Positions 16,774-24,928 of a stretch of 64,000 nucleotides of DNA are shown here, in pieces (positions within the stretch are counted from its first letter, which is position 1; every line of letters begins with the position of its first letter). Below the pieces are notes generated by a model, which worked only from the letters and a program-made list of their open reading frames with translations, ran no database searches and was not told the DNA's origin. Source of the DNA: Cryobacterium sp. PH31-O1 (GTDB lineage Bacteria > Actinomycetota > Actinomycetes > Actinomycetales > Microbacteriaceae); contig NZ_JASITB010000005.1 in the NCBI RefSeq assembly GCF_030063455.1, positions 248,001 through 312,000 on the forward strand, written 5' to 3'. Both the position numbers and the translations under genes were made by a program.

Positions 16774-18180
16774 CTAGGATTTCTGCGCGGTGGTGGCGGC
16801 CGCTGCGCTCCGCACGCCCTCTGGTCGGCCGGCCCGCACCCAAATTTGATGCAGGATGAGCGAGACTATGAGGGCTGCCGCGAGGCTGATCAGCGGCAAC
16901 CCGCGCGAGAGATTCATGATGAGCGTGAACAAGACGACGATGGCGCCCACCATGTTCAGTGCGAGGGACGCGCGTCGGCCCTCCTTAAACGAGAATCTGG
17001 CCATCGCCAGCAGTCCGCCCAGAAAGCTGAGGAACACCGCAACCGCGTAGTACAAGACCAGTTTCTGATCACTCGCACCGGCGATGATCGTGATCGTCAC
17101 AGCCAACGCGGTGAAGAGCGCCACTCCCCAAAAGGGAGTGTGCCGGCTATTGGTCCGGGCCAGGGCTTTGGGCAAAATCCCCACGAGTTGGCCATTGGAT
17201 CGCTCATGCCGTGCCAGCGCTTTGAGCATTCCCGGGCCCGCTTGAAACGAAGAACTTGCCGCCGCGAGCAGGAGTAGGGCGGTGGCCAGCTGAAAAGCGG
17301 CAAAGAGCGGTGCCGGTGCTGCCACCCGGGCGAGCTCCGCAATTTGGGTGCTATCCGCACCCGGAATACCAATCTTGAGGTGAACCAGCTCCAGGGCGAG
17401 CCCCATGGTAATGGTGCCGACCACACCGAGCGTCAGCCACAGTGTGAGCCGACCGAATCGCCTGCGGCCGGCATCGTCGAGTTCGGCAAGCTCGGCAATG
17501 GCCGTCGAGGGGGCCTCCACCCCGGTAGCCAGCGCCATGGCAACCGGAAAAGCCAGCAATACGGCCAAAATCGGAACGTGGGGAGCGGTCGCGGAGATGG
17601 TTCCAGAATCCTGTGGAGCCACCCCAAGCCCGTACAGCAAGACGAGGGCCGCCAGCGCGATAAACGTGAGCGTCATCGCCGCGAAAATTATTCGCCCGAG
17701 GTGCCCGAACAGCGTGGCGAACCCGACAAAAAGAAGCAGCCCCACCGCTATTTCAATTCGCCAGGGCGCGAGCTGCGGAAAGTACGCGATCACAGCCGAT
17801 GCCCCGGCCGAGACGCTCACAGCGATCGTCAGCACAAAATCCACCACGAGGGCACCGATCGGAATGAACGACCAGCCATCACCGAAGGCTTCACCGACGG
17901 CAGCCGATGCACCGCCACCCTTGGGATAGCGCGCGATCAGCTGCCGATAGTTCACGATGACGAGAGTGATGATGGCCACCACCAGGCCCATCGTGGCCAG
18001 CAGCAGCGAAAGATCGCCACCGAGCGCTCGGAGGGCCGCCTCAACGGCATAGGCGACGGACGAGACCGGATCGGCCATAACAGAGAAGGCAAAAGCTACC
18101 AGCAGCACGCCACGCGAGGCGAAAACCCGGCGAAACCGGCTGCCGCGTGGGCGAGCGGGCGATGCAACAGTGTCGGGCAC
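16774..18180 (-). CDS. APC superfamily amino acid permease
   Basis: This protein of about 468 residues has 12 hydrophobic segments in the APC arrangement. The conserved first-helix region reads 'VAFAFSVMADPVSSVAYAVE', then 'NYRQLIARYPKGGGASAAVG' and 'ATGVEAPSTAIAELAEL' in the sixth-helix region. A GTG start at 18180 with AGGG upstream is preferred to a TTG two codons earlier. Members with this 'YPKGGGASA' signature take up amino acids or, in KUP-like relatives, potassium; the substrate is not certain. Confidence 0.88.
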   Translation of the reverse strand: MPDTVASPARPRGSRFRRVFASRGVLLVAFAFSVMADPVSSVAYAVEAALRALGGDLSLLLATMGLVVAIITLVIVNYRQLIARYPKGGGASAAVGEAFGDGWSFIPIGALVVDFVLTIAVSVSAGASAVIAYFPQLAPWRIEIAVGLLLFVGFATLFGHLGRIIFAAMTLTFIALAALVLLYGLGVAPQDSGTISATAPHVPILAVLLAFPVAMALATGVEAPSTAIAELAELDDAGRRRFGRLTLWLTLGVVGTITMGLALELVHLKIGIPGADSTQIAELARVAAPAPLFAAFQLATALLLLAAASSSFQAGPGMLKALARHERSNGQLVGILPKALARTNSRHTPFWGVALFTALAVTITIIAGASDQKLVLYYAVAVFLSFLGGLLAMARFSFKEGRRASLALNMVGAIVVLFTLIMNLSRGLPLISLAAALIVSLILHQIWVRAGRPEGVRSAAAATTAQKS

Positions 18181-18231
18181 GAGCAACCCTTCACTAGAGG
18201 CTCAACCCTGCAAGTTTAGGAGCCTGCCGCT

Positions 18232-19254
18232 CTACGGCCAAGTTGAACGGATGCCTCGGTCATCAGTTGTCGACTCGTGCAGCGCAGACTCGTGCGAATG
18301 CTCGTCATGCTGCATTGGCTCGTCTGGCAACAGGGATTCGGCAGCCAACTCCACGCGCTCCTCCCCCACGGCGGCGATGCCGCCCAAAATGAGCAGTCCG
18401 CCGAGCAGTTGCAGGGGCGTGAGCATTTCGCCCAGCAGCACCCAGGCAAACAGTGACGCAAAGATCACCTCGAGCAGTCCCGCAAACGAGGACAGCCTCG
18501 ACCCGAGGATTCCGGCGGCGGTGATGCCCGCCGCATAGGCGATGGCTGTGCTGATGACCGCGAGGGCGAGCAGGGAAACCCACCAAGGCGTCACCACCCC
18601 GAGCAGCGACAGGTCGGTGAAGGCTGCCGTGAAGGGGAGCAGGCCAGTGATACCAAGCAAGCCGAGTGCGCCGCCGCCAACTAAGAGCCCAAACGCCGCC
18701 AAGGCAATGGGCGGCAGGCCCTGCGCGGGCCGTGCGGCCACGACGAAGAACACGGCACAGGCGACTGCGGCACCAAACGCGAACAGAACGCCCACCGGAT
18801 CAACCGCTCGAATGGCGCCGGGTCCGATCACGAGCACGAGGCCGCTCACGGCGAGGGCCGAGCCGAGCAGAACCGTGCGGCGCGGCATCCGTTTTGTGGT
18901 CACCCAGACAAAGCCGACCAGAATGAGCGGGGCCAGAAACTCGATCAAGAGCGCGGTCGAGACTGGGATGGTTTGTAGGGCCGCGAAATAGGCCAACTGG
19001 GTGCTGGCCACACCAATAATTCCCATGGCGAGCACCCGCCAGCGCCCGAGCCAGAGGGCGGCCCAGCGACCACGCATGGAGTACAGCGCGATCGGCAATA
19101 GCACGATGCCGGCGGTGAGGGCGCGAGCGGTGACGGCAGCGGTCGGTGACCAGCCGGCCTCGAGCATCGGTTTAGCGAGTGCTCCGGAGGTGCCGAAAGA
19201 TACCGCCGCGAGAACGGCGACGAGCAGCCCGCCCGGAATAGATGCCAGCTTCAT
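18232..19254 (-). CDS. EamA (DMT) family transporter
   Basis: This 340-residue membrane protein has ten hydrophobic segments in two EamA repeats. Landmarks are 'FGTSGALAKPMLEAGWSPTA' in repeat one and 'SRLSSFAGLLEVIFASLFAW' with 'LGEMLTPLQLLGGLLILGG' in repeat two. The C-terminal 40 residues are acidic and His-rich (several D, E and H), probably cytoplasmic. It likely exports an amino acid or metabolite. The gene is divergent from a CGNR regulator 79 bases away, which is its plausible controller. Confidence 0.92.
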   Translation of the reverse strand: MKLASIPGGLLVAVLAAVSFGTSGALAKPMLEAGWSPTAAVTARALTAGIVLLPIALYSMRGRWAALWLGRWRVLAMGIIGVASTQLAYFAALQTIPVSTALLIEFLAPLILVGFVWVTTKRMPRRTVLLGSALAVSGLVLVIGPGAIRAVDPVGVLFAFGAAVACAVFFVVAARPAQGLPPIALAAFGLLVGGGALGLLGITGLLPFTAAFTDLSLLGVVTPWWVSLLALAVISTAIAYAAGITAAGILGSRLSSFAGLLEVIFASLFAWVLLGEMLTPLQLLGGLLILGGIAAVGEERVELAAESLLPDEPMQHDEHSHESALHESTTDDRGIRSTWP

Positions 19255-19333
19255 GAGGTCCCTTCGTCGCTTTCGTCATGGTCTAAACTGGGCCATGACA
19301 CTGACAGTACGACTCAGCTGACAAGGAGTCAAC

Positions 19334-19894
19334 TTGCATTTTGCCCCTGACACCGAGGAGGCGTTGGAGTTCGTGGTGCGACTGGGCAACACCGACGCCG
19401 CTGCTTCTCGCAGCGCACGCGATGAGCTTACGACGCTCGCCGATCTCGCGGCCCTGCACTCCCCCATTCCCTTCACCGGTCGCGTCGACGGCGACGCTGC
19501 CGAATTGCGCGACGTGCGGCAGACCCGTGCCCTGGTGCGCCAAATCTGGAGCCTGAACCGGGACGACGCCGTGACCGAGGTCAACCGCATTCTGCGTGAG
19601 GCCAAGGCGCTTCCCCAACTCGCGCGCCACGATGCGTCGGACTGGCACCTTCATGCCACCGTGTCGGATGCTCCCCTCGGCGAGCGCATGCGGGTCGAGG
19701 CAGCGCTCGCACTCATCGACGTCATTCGCAGCGATGAGATGGGCCGGCTTCGAATCTGCGAAGCGGATGACTGCGCTGGCCTTCTGCTCGACCTCTCCCG
19801 CAATGGATCCAAGCGTTTTTGTAGCGTACGCTGCGGCAACCGCATGAACATGATCGCGTTTCGCGGGCGGCAGGCCGTTGACACGCCCAGCTGA
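19334..19894 (+). CDS. CGNR zinc-finger (ABATE domain) transcriptional regulator
   Basis: This 186-residue protein has an N-terminal ABATE domain ('FVVRLGNTDA' onward). The C-terminal CGNR zinc finger has Cys at residues 142, 147, 163 and 167 and the CGNR motif at 167-170. The TTG start is supported by AAGGAG five bases upstream. The family is thought to be stress-linked DNA-binding regulators in actinobacteria. Divergence from the EamA transporter suggests that it controls that gene. Confidence 0.92.
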   Translation: MHFAPDTEEALEFVVRLGNTDAAASRSARDELTTLADLAALHSPIPFTGRVDGDAAELRDVRQTRALVRQIWSLNRDDAVTEVNRILREAKALPQLARHDASDWHLHATVSDAPLGERMRVEAALALIDVIRSDEMGRLRICEADDCAGLLLDLSRNGSKRFCSVRCGNRMNMIAFRGRQAVDTPS

Positions 19895-19944
19895 CCGGGT
19901 GCGGTTAGGCTTAACCTTTTGCCCCACTGGAGAAAGTGACGATT

Positions 19945-20442
19945 ATGACCGACCCCAGCACCGTCTCAAGCACCGATGAAACCCATCTTCGCCACGCCAT
20001 CGACGTGGCTCGTGCCGCTCGAGAGGTGGGCAATCATCCGTTTGGGGCCATTTTGGTCAGCGGCGAAGACATCATCATTGAAGGCCAGAACACCGTCGTC
20101 ACCCTCGGCGATCCCACCGGTCATGCCGAGACCAACCTGGTGCGCATTGCTGCGACCCTCCTGGCTCGTGACGCCCTGCAATCGAGCACGCTCTACACGA
20201 GCGCGGAACCCTGCGCCATGTGTTCCGGGGCTATCTACTGGGCTGGCATCGGTCGGGTGGTCTATGCGCTACCCGGAGAAGAACTTGCCGCCATGGTCCC
20301 CAGTCAGGACGGCGCGGCAACCCTGAACCTGCCGTGTCGCGAGGTCTTTGCTCGCGGCAGCAATACGATCACCGTGGCCGGGCCGGCCCTGCTCGCGGAG
20401 GCCGCCGAAGTACACGCCGGCTTTTGGGATGCCCGGCGGTAA
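19945..20442 (+). CDS. nucleoside/guanine deaminase-like CMP-dCMP family protein
   Basis: This 165-residue protein has the zinc deaminase signature: HAE at residues 60-62 and PCAMC at 89-93, with 'AIYWAGIGRVVYALPGEELA' after it. This resembles guanine deaminases and related stand-alone deaminases more than tRNA adenosine deaminase TadA, because the 'SAEPCAMCSGAIYWAGI' context and the tail differ. A GTG at 19936 is an alternative start. The base or nucleoside deaminated is uncertain. It precedes the convergent pxpC. Confidence 0.88.
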   Translation: MTDPSTVSSTDETHLRHAIDVARAAREVGNHPFGAILVSGEDIIIEGQNTVVTLGDPTGHAETNLVRIAATLLARDALQSSTLYTSAEPCAMCSGAIYWAGIGRVVYALPGEELAAMVPSQDGAATLNLPCREVFARGSNTITVAGPALLAEAAEVHAGFWDARR

Positions 20443-20485
20443 CTCTCGCGGGCGCGGGCGCCGCACGGGTCGGATACGAGAACAG

Positions 20486-21451
20486 CTACGACCAGATTCT
20501 CGCGGCCCGCGCCGCGTTCTTTTGCCGCGCTTCCAGCGCCTGCTCCATCGTCACGGCAACGAAGCGAGTCTTGGTGCCCGGAGAACAGCGAGCGACGAGA
20601 TCCATGTCGGCGGAGATGACCGTGGCGACCATGGCGTATCCCCCACCCGATACAGCATCACGGTGCAGAATGATGGGCTGGGTGCCGCCGGGAATCTGAA
20701 TAGAACCAACGGCATACCCCGCATCAACGATGTTTGACGGGTCCTGCCCGGCACCAAAAGGCTGTTTCCGGTCTTTCCATTCCACCCCGGGTCCGCTGTA
20801 GCGAAGCCCCATGCGGTCGGCGACCGGGGTGAGCACCCATTCGCTGTTCAGCAGGCTGTCGAGCCCATTCGCCGACAGGTTGTGGTCGTAGAGCCCGAGC
20901 ATCACGCGCACGTTAACGTCTTTGGAATACACTGGTCGGTCGACCTCTGCGATGGCGCTAAGTTCGGCCAGGCCATTGTCGATGCTGGCGCCCACCGGCA
21001 CGCGGTCCCCCACAGCGATGGCGCGGCCCTCCATTCCGCCGATGGCACCGATCGGATACGTGGAACGCGACCCGAGGACCTCGGGCACATCGATGCCGCC
21101 GTGCACGGCAATAAAGTACTTGGTACCGCCCTTGATCACGCCAAACTTTAGCTCGTCTCCCGCTTTCAACGTCACCCGTTCGTACTCCGGCACGCTTTCG
21201 CCGTTCACGTAGATGTCAACGGGAGCGCCGGTGACGGCGATTACGGCATCCGCTTCAGTCACCAGTTTGGGACCGATGTAGGTGCACTCCAGCACCGCTT
21301 CCGCCACGGTATTGCCGACTAGGCGGTTAGCCAGCGTTGCAGCGTATTGGTCCATTGAGCCACCCTGTGGAATTCCGAAACGGTAGTAGCCAATTCGACC
21401 CTGGTCCTGCACCGTGGTGGAAAGACCGGGTTCGAGAATATTAAACGCCAT
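20486..21451 (-). CDS. pxpC: PxpC-like / AHS2 (KipA) biotin-dependent carboxyltransferase family subunit
   Basis: This 321-residue protein is an AHS2 domain: 'LSTTVQDQGRIGYYRFGIPQ', 'GSMDQYAATLANRLVGN' and 'YFIAVHGGIDVPEVLGSRST'. AHS2 with AHS1 forms the second subunit of 5-oxoprolinase PxpABC and also the carboxyltransferase half of urea carboxylase. It is the last gene of the operon and overlaps pxpB by 11 bases. The presence of a biotin carboxylase and biotin carrier in the same operon makes a biotin-dependent carboxylation role as likely as simple 5-oxoprolinase activity. Confidence 0.93.
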   Translation of the reverse strand: MAFNILEPGLSTTVQDQGRIGYYRFGIPQGGSMDQYAATLANRLVGNTVAEAVLECTYIGPKLVTEADAVIAVTGAPVDIYVNGESVPEYERVTLKAGDELKFGVIKGGTKYFIAVHGGIDVPEVLGSRSTYPIGAIGGMEGRAIAVGDRVPVGASIDNGLAELSAIAEVDRPVYSKDVNVRVMLGLYDHNLSANGLDSLLNSEWVLTPVADRMGLRYSGPGVEWKDRKQPFGAGQDPSNIVDAGYAVGSIQIPGGTQPIILHRDAVSGGGYAMVATVISADMDLVARCSPGTKTRFVAVTMEQALEARQKNAARAARIWS

Positions 21452-22334
21452 TGAGTGCCTCCAGAAGTGATGCGTTATAGCCCTCGGTGTCGGCCAATGC
21501 CGCTTTCAGGTCGAAAACGACCGGTGCCTGCCGGTACCGAAACGTTCCGGCGTCGACCTCTGCGCGGATGCGACCGTACCCGATCTCGTCGATGGGGGTG
21601 AACTTTACGATGTCGCCCGGCTTGAAGAAGATCATGAAGTCCGAGAAATCTTCCAGCGCCTGGCTCGGGTCAAAAATAGGAGCGGCCGCGACACCGAACA
21701 TCTGGTAGCCGCCAGCGCCTCGCACCGAGTAAATGCAGCTGAAGCAGCCGCCGTAGCCCACGGTGAGGGGCGGGGTGTCGGTGCGCGGGCTCAGATATTT
21801 GGGTACCTCGAGCTGCTGGTCGCGGTCAACCAATTGGTAGAGAAACGGCAGGCCGGCCACAAACCCCACCATGGAGACCAGCCACGGCGACTCGTGGTGT
21901 CGTTTAATGAACTCCTCGGCGTCGGCCAGCCCATTCACCTCGGCCGCATAATCCAGGTCGTTGCCTTCGGGCCGCTGGTGATAGCCCTCCCGAAACCGTG
22001 CTCCCGTTTCGTTCGTGTACGGGTCGTTGTACCACACGGGTATTTCGATAATGCGGGTCTGGAGTACCTGTTCGTTGGATGCCCGCACCTCACTTTCACA
22101 ACCGCGCACCGTGCGTTCAAGCTCCTGCCAGTCCAGAACGTCGGGGTCGAACCGCACCAGCAACGACGCGTTGGCCGGGCAGATATCCACGATGCCAGAA
22201 AGGCCCCTGGCCTCGAGCGCATTGGCGATACTGTTCGAGATGAAGTTTGCTTCCAGGGACATGCCTTCCGCGATTTCGACGAACAAGAATTCGTCGCCGC
22301 CCCAGGTATAGCGGGCCGTGGTCTGCTGCTTCAT
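21441..22334 (-). CDS. pxpB: PxpB-like / AHS1 (KipI) family subunit
   Basis: This 297-residue protein has the AHS1 signature: 'VDICPANASLLVRFDPDVLD', 'IEIPVWYND', 'VSMVGFVAGLPFLYQ' and 'PPLTVGYGGCFSCIYSVRGA' then 'GGYQMFGV'. AHS1 contributes the ATP-linked or carboxyl-transfer half of PxpBC. The N-terminal extension ('WGGDEFLFVEIAEGMSLEAN') is typical of the longer KipI forms. It overlaps accC by 4 bases and pxpC by 11, which indicates tight translational coupling and a stoichiometric complex. Confidence 0.93.
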   Translation of the reverse strand: MKQQTTARYTWGGDEFLFVEIAEGMSLEANFISNSIANALEARGLSGIVDICPANASLLVRFDPDVLDWQELERTVRGCESEVRASNEQVLQTRIIEIPVWYNDPYTNETGARFREGYHQRPEGNDLDYAAEVNGLADAEEFIKRHHESPWLVSMVGFVAGLPFLYQLVDRDQQLEVPKYLSPRTDTPPLTVGYGGCFSCIYSVRGAGGYQMFGVAAAPIFDPSQALEDFSDFMIFFKPGDIVKFTPIDEIGYGRIRAEVDAGTFRYRQAPVVFDLKAALADTEGYNASLLEALNGV

Positions 22335-23686
22335 TCTTTAGCTCCCAACGCGTCGAGAAAGGATTCGATGTATTTGGTGTGGTGCTTAACCTCGGCGAAG
22401 TCCTGCAAGGTGACAAGGGAGGAGAGCAAGCCGATGGTGGTGCGCACGCCGTCTATTGACGCTTCGTCGAGTGCGCGTTCGGCCCGGGCGATGGCCAGCT
22501 CTCGCGTGGGTGCCCAGACGATGATTTTGCCGAGTAGGGAGTCATAAAATGGCGCCACCGTCTTGCCCGCAATAAAGCCGAAGTCGGATCTCACCCCGGC
22601 TCCCCCGGGCAGGTGCATGGTTTTGATCAGGCCGGGGCTCGGCATGAACTTGTTATCGGGGTCCTCGGCATTGATGCGAAATTCAAGGGCGTGCCCTGAA
22701 AACTGGATGTCATCCTGAGTGAGAGCGAGCTTTTCGCCCGCGGCGATGCGCAATTGTTCCCGCACCAGGTCGAGGCCGGTGATGGCCTCGGTAATGGTGT
22801 GCTCCACCTGAATGCGTGTATTCATCTCGATGAACGCCACTTCATGGCTGGTCGGGTCGTAGAGAAATTCCACGGTGCCAACGCCCACATAATTCGCCTG
22901 GCGGGCCAGTTGCACCGAAGTTTCGCGCATCCGCTCTCGCACAGCGTCGGGCAGCCCGGGAGCGGGGGCTTCTTCCAGAATTTTCTGTTGCCGGCGCTGC
23001 ATCGAGCAGTCTCGATCGCCGAGGTGCACGTAGGTATCACCGTCGCCAAGAATCTGCACCTCAACGTGTCGAGCGTTGGTGACGAACTTTTCGAAGTACA
23101 CGTCTGAGGAGTTGAACGCACCCAGCGCCTCGGCTTGGGCAATTTCCACGATGCCACGCAGTTGGGCTGGGTCTTCCACCAAACGGATGCCACGCCCACC
23201 CCCACCGGCGCTCGCCTTGACGACCAGTGGAAAGCCGATTTCGGCGGCGATCGCCTCTAAATCGTCGCCCTCCTGCAGGGCGGACTCGGTGCCGGGAAGG
23301 GTTGGTACGCCGGCATCGATGGCAGCTCGGCGGGCCCGGGATTTGTCACCCATGAGTTCGATAGATTGCGGCGACGGGCCGACCCAGGTCAGCCCCGACT
23401 CGATAACCTTTCGCGCGAACTCTGCGTTCTCCGAGAGAAAACCGTAGCCGGGGTGCACGGAGTCAGCGCCGCTGTCGAGTGCTGCCTTCAGTATCGCTTC
23501 GTGGTTGAGGTAGCTGAGGCCGGCCGGTGCCGGACCGATAATAATGACCTCATCGGCGAGGTCAGCGGCAAAGGACGATTTATCAGCCTCGCTCACCACC
23601 GCCACGGTGGTGATGCCCATTTCTCGGGCGGTGCGAATGATGCGAACGGCTATTTCGCCGCGGTTAGCAATAAGAAGTTTCTGCAT
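22331..23686 (-). CDS. biotin carboxylase subunit (AccC type)
   Basis: This 451-residue enzyme is a full-length biotin carboxylase: N-terminal 'KLLIANRGEIAVRIIRTARE', the ATP-grasp glycine loop 'VVKASAGGGGRGIRLV', 'EAPAPGLPDAVRERM' and 'EMNTRIQVEHTITEAITGLD' with catalytic residues, and 'FRINAEDP'. It carboxylates biotin on the small carrier encoded just upstream, using ATP and bicarbonate. In this operon the acceptor is probably not acetyl-CoA, because no carboxyltransferase of the AccAD or PccB type is present, only AHS1 and AHS2. A G-rich 90-base gap separates it from the carrier gene. Confidence 0.95.
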   Translation of the reverse strand: MQKLLIANRGEIAVRIIRTAREMGITTVAVVSEADKSSFAADLADEVIIIGPAPAGLSYLNHEAILKAALDSGADSVHPGYGFLSENAEFARKVIESGLTWVGPSPQSIELMGDKSRARRAAIDAGVPTLPGTESALQEGDDLEAIAAEIGFPLVVKASAGGGGRGIRLVEDPAQLRGIVEIAQAEALGAFNSSDVYFEKFVTNARHVEVQILGDGDTYVHLGDRDCSMQRRQQKILEEAPAPGLPDAVRERMRETSVQLARQANYVGVGTVEFLYDPTSHEVAFIEMNTRIQVEHTITEAITGLDLVREQLRIAAGEKLALTQDDIQFSGHALEFRINAEDPDNKFMPSPGLIKTMHLPGGAGVRSDFGFIAGKTVAPFYDSLLGKIIVWAPTRELAIARAERALDEASIDGVRTTIGLLSSLVTLQDFAEVKHHTKYIESFLDALGAKE

Positions 23687-23724
23687 GGAGTCTTCCAGTG
23701 AGTCGAGTGAAACGTTGGAAAGGC

Positions 23725-23753
23725 GGGTGGATGCCGGGGGGGGGCAGGGAGGG
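23725..23753 (+). other. G-quadruplex-like G-run cluster inside the pxp operon
   Basis: Four G runs (3, 9, 3 and 3 bases; 23725-23727, 23736-23744, 23747-23749, 23751-23753) lie in the gap between the carrier gene and accC. The G-rich strand is the template strand of the operon. It could slow transcription, and the run of nine is also a slippage or sequencing-error hotspot. Confidence 0.6.
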
Positions 23754-23776
23754 ACTACTACGTGTATACGTGATTG

Positions 23777-24013
23777 CTACGACGTGATGGCTATAACATC
23801 ACCGGGGTTGACGACTCCGAAATCTTCAATTTCGAATCTTTCCAACTTGCCATCGAATTCGGCTCGTACCTCGCTGAACTGCTTCATGATCTCGACGAGA
23901 CCAACGGTCTGTCCGGCTGACACCGTGTCGCCTTCGTTCACGTAGGGCTCCTTGCCTGGGCCGGGCTTGCGATAAAAAATGCCGGGAAGCGGAGAAATGA
24001 TCTGGTGGCTCAT
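23777..24013 (-). CDS. small biotin carboxyl carrier protein
   Basis: This 78-residue protein is a lone biotinyl domain: 'ISPLPGIFYRKPGPGKEPYV', 'EGDTVSAGQTVGLVEIMKQF' and 'VVNPGDVIAI'. The biotin-accepting Lys is residue 44, within VEIMK rather than the usual EAMKM, a variant also seen in carriers that accompany YcsF/PxpA genes. It is only half the usual length of AccB and lacks the Ala/Pro-rich N-terminal arm. The start MSHQIIS is chosen because the longer frame upstream reads across pxpA. It shuttles carboxyl groups from the biotin carboxylase, presumably to PxpB/PxpC. Confidence 0.92.
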   Translation of the reverse strand: MSHQIISPLPGIFYRKPGPGKEPYVNEGDTVSAGQTVGLVEIMKQFSEVRAEFDGKLERFEIEDFGVVNPGDVIAITS

Positions 24014-24086
24014 AGGTTCACTTTCGTCGGAAGGTCGACGTGAATTCACGCCATGTGGGTGAAAAGTTCTCGGCACAGCTGTTGCT

Positions 24087-24830
24087 TTATAGGTTGCGGC
24101 CGAGCGCTCCCGCGACCGCCCTGGCAACAGCAGGCGAGTTCGGTGCGTCTGAATGCACGCAAATACTACCGAAATCAATGTTAAGAACGGTGCCGTCTTC
24201 GGCCAGGACTGTACCGTCCTCGAGCACGCGTCGCACACGTTCACACGCCCGGTCCGGGTCGGTCTGTTCCGGGCGCCGCAGAATGATGAGACCACCAGCG
24301 GCGTTGTAGTCGAGATCCACATACAACTCGCCCACAAATTTCGCGCCACTGCTGTCGGCAACGCGCTGGTGCGCACTCCCGGCGATGCCGAACAGCGGCA
24401 CATCGTACGACTTGGCAACGTTGACGGCACCCTGCATCAGGGCATCGTCGCGCGCCAGCATGCCAAACAGCGAACCGTGCGGCTTGATGTGATTCAGCGG
24501 CAGGTCGTACTTACCGAGGAAGGCCACGAGTGCTCCTACCTGGTAGCGAATAAGAGACTCCACCTCATCCGGCGTCAGTTTCATCTCTCGGCGTCCGAAC
24601 CCGACCAGGTCGGGCAATCCGGGATGGGCCCCCACACGCACGCCGTGCTCCTTGGCGAGCGCCACCGTCGTATCCATCACGTCGGGGTCTCCGGAGTGAA
24701 AGCCGCAGGCGACGTTGGCAATGTCGATCAGGCTCATCAGTGGCTCGTCATTGCCAAAACTGTGAATGCCGAGGGACTCGCCCATGTCGGAATTAATCGT
24801 AATGTTCGAGTTGGTACGCACGTCGTCCAT
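24087..24830 (-). CDS. pxpA: PxpA (LamB/YcsF family) lactam-hydrolysing subunit
   Basis: This 247-residue protein is a LamB/YcsF polysaccharide deacetylase-like barrel: 'INSDMGESLGIHSFGNDEPL', 'NVACGFHSGDP', 'VRVGAHPGLPDLVGFGRREM' and 'LNHIKPHGSLFGMLARDD'. PxpA supplies the ring-opening activity of the 5-oxoprolinase PxpABC. It is the first gene of the operon that continues with the biotin carrier, biotin carboxylase, pxpB and pxpC. It is divergent from a PucR regulator, the likely activator. The ring opened here could be 5-oxoproline or another lactam. Confidence 0.95.
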   Translation of the reverse strand: MDDVRTNSNITINSDMGESLGIHSFGNDEPLMSLIDIANVACGFHSGDPDVMDTTVALAKEHGVRVGAHPGLPDLVGFGRREMKLTPDEVESLIRYQVGALVAFLGKYDLPLNHIKPHGSLFGMLARDDALMQGAVNVAKSYDVPLFGIAGSAHQRVADSSGAKFVGELYVDLDYNAAGGLIILRRPEQTDPDRACERVRRVLEDGTVLAEDGTVLNIDFGSICVHSDAPNSPAVARAVAGALGRNL

Positions 24831-24928
24831 GTGTCCACGGTACGGGGCACGCGCGCTCCCGCCCAGTAGGCAGTTGCACTAAGGTTGCAGAAAACTTTGT
24901 GCACAAGACCGAAAGTAGGGCGCCGCCC

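Noticed and set aside
15553..17277. A 574-codon plus-strand frame across quinone reductase, YigZ and APC genes.
   Set aside because: It runs antisense through three recognisable genes and gives a low-complexity product.
22331..23686. The biotin carboxylase as part of an ordinary acetyl-CoA carboxylase.
   Set aside because: No AccA, AccD or PccB-type carboxyltransferase is nearby. The carrier is a bare biotinyl domain and the partners are AHS1 and AHS2.
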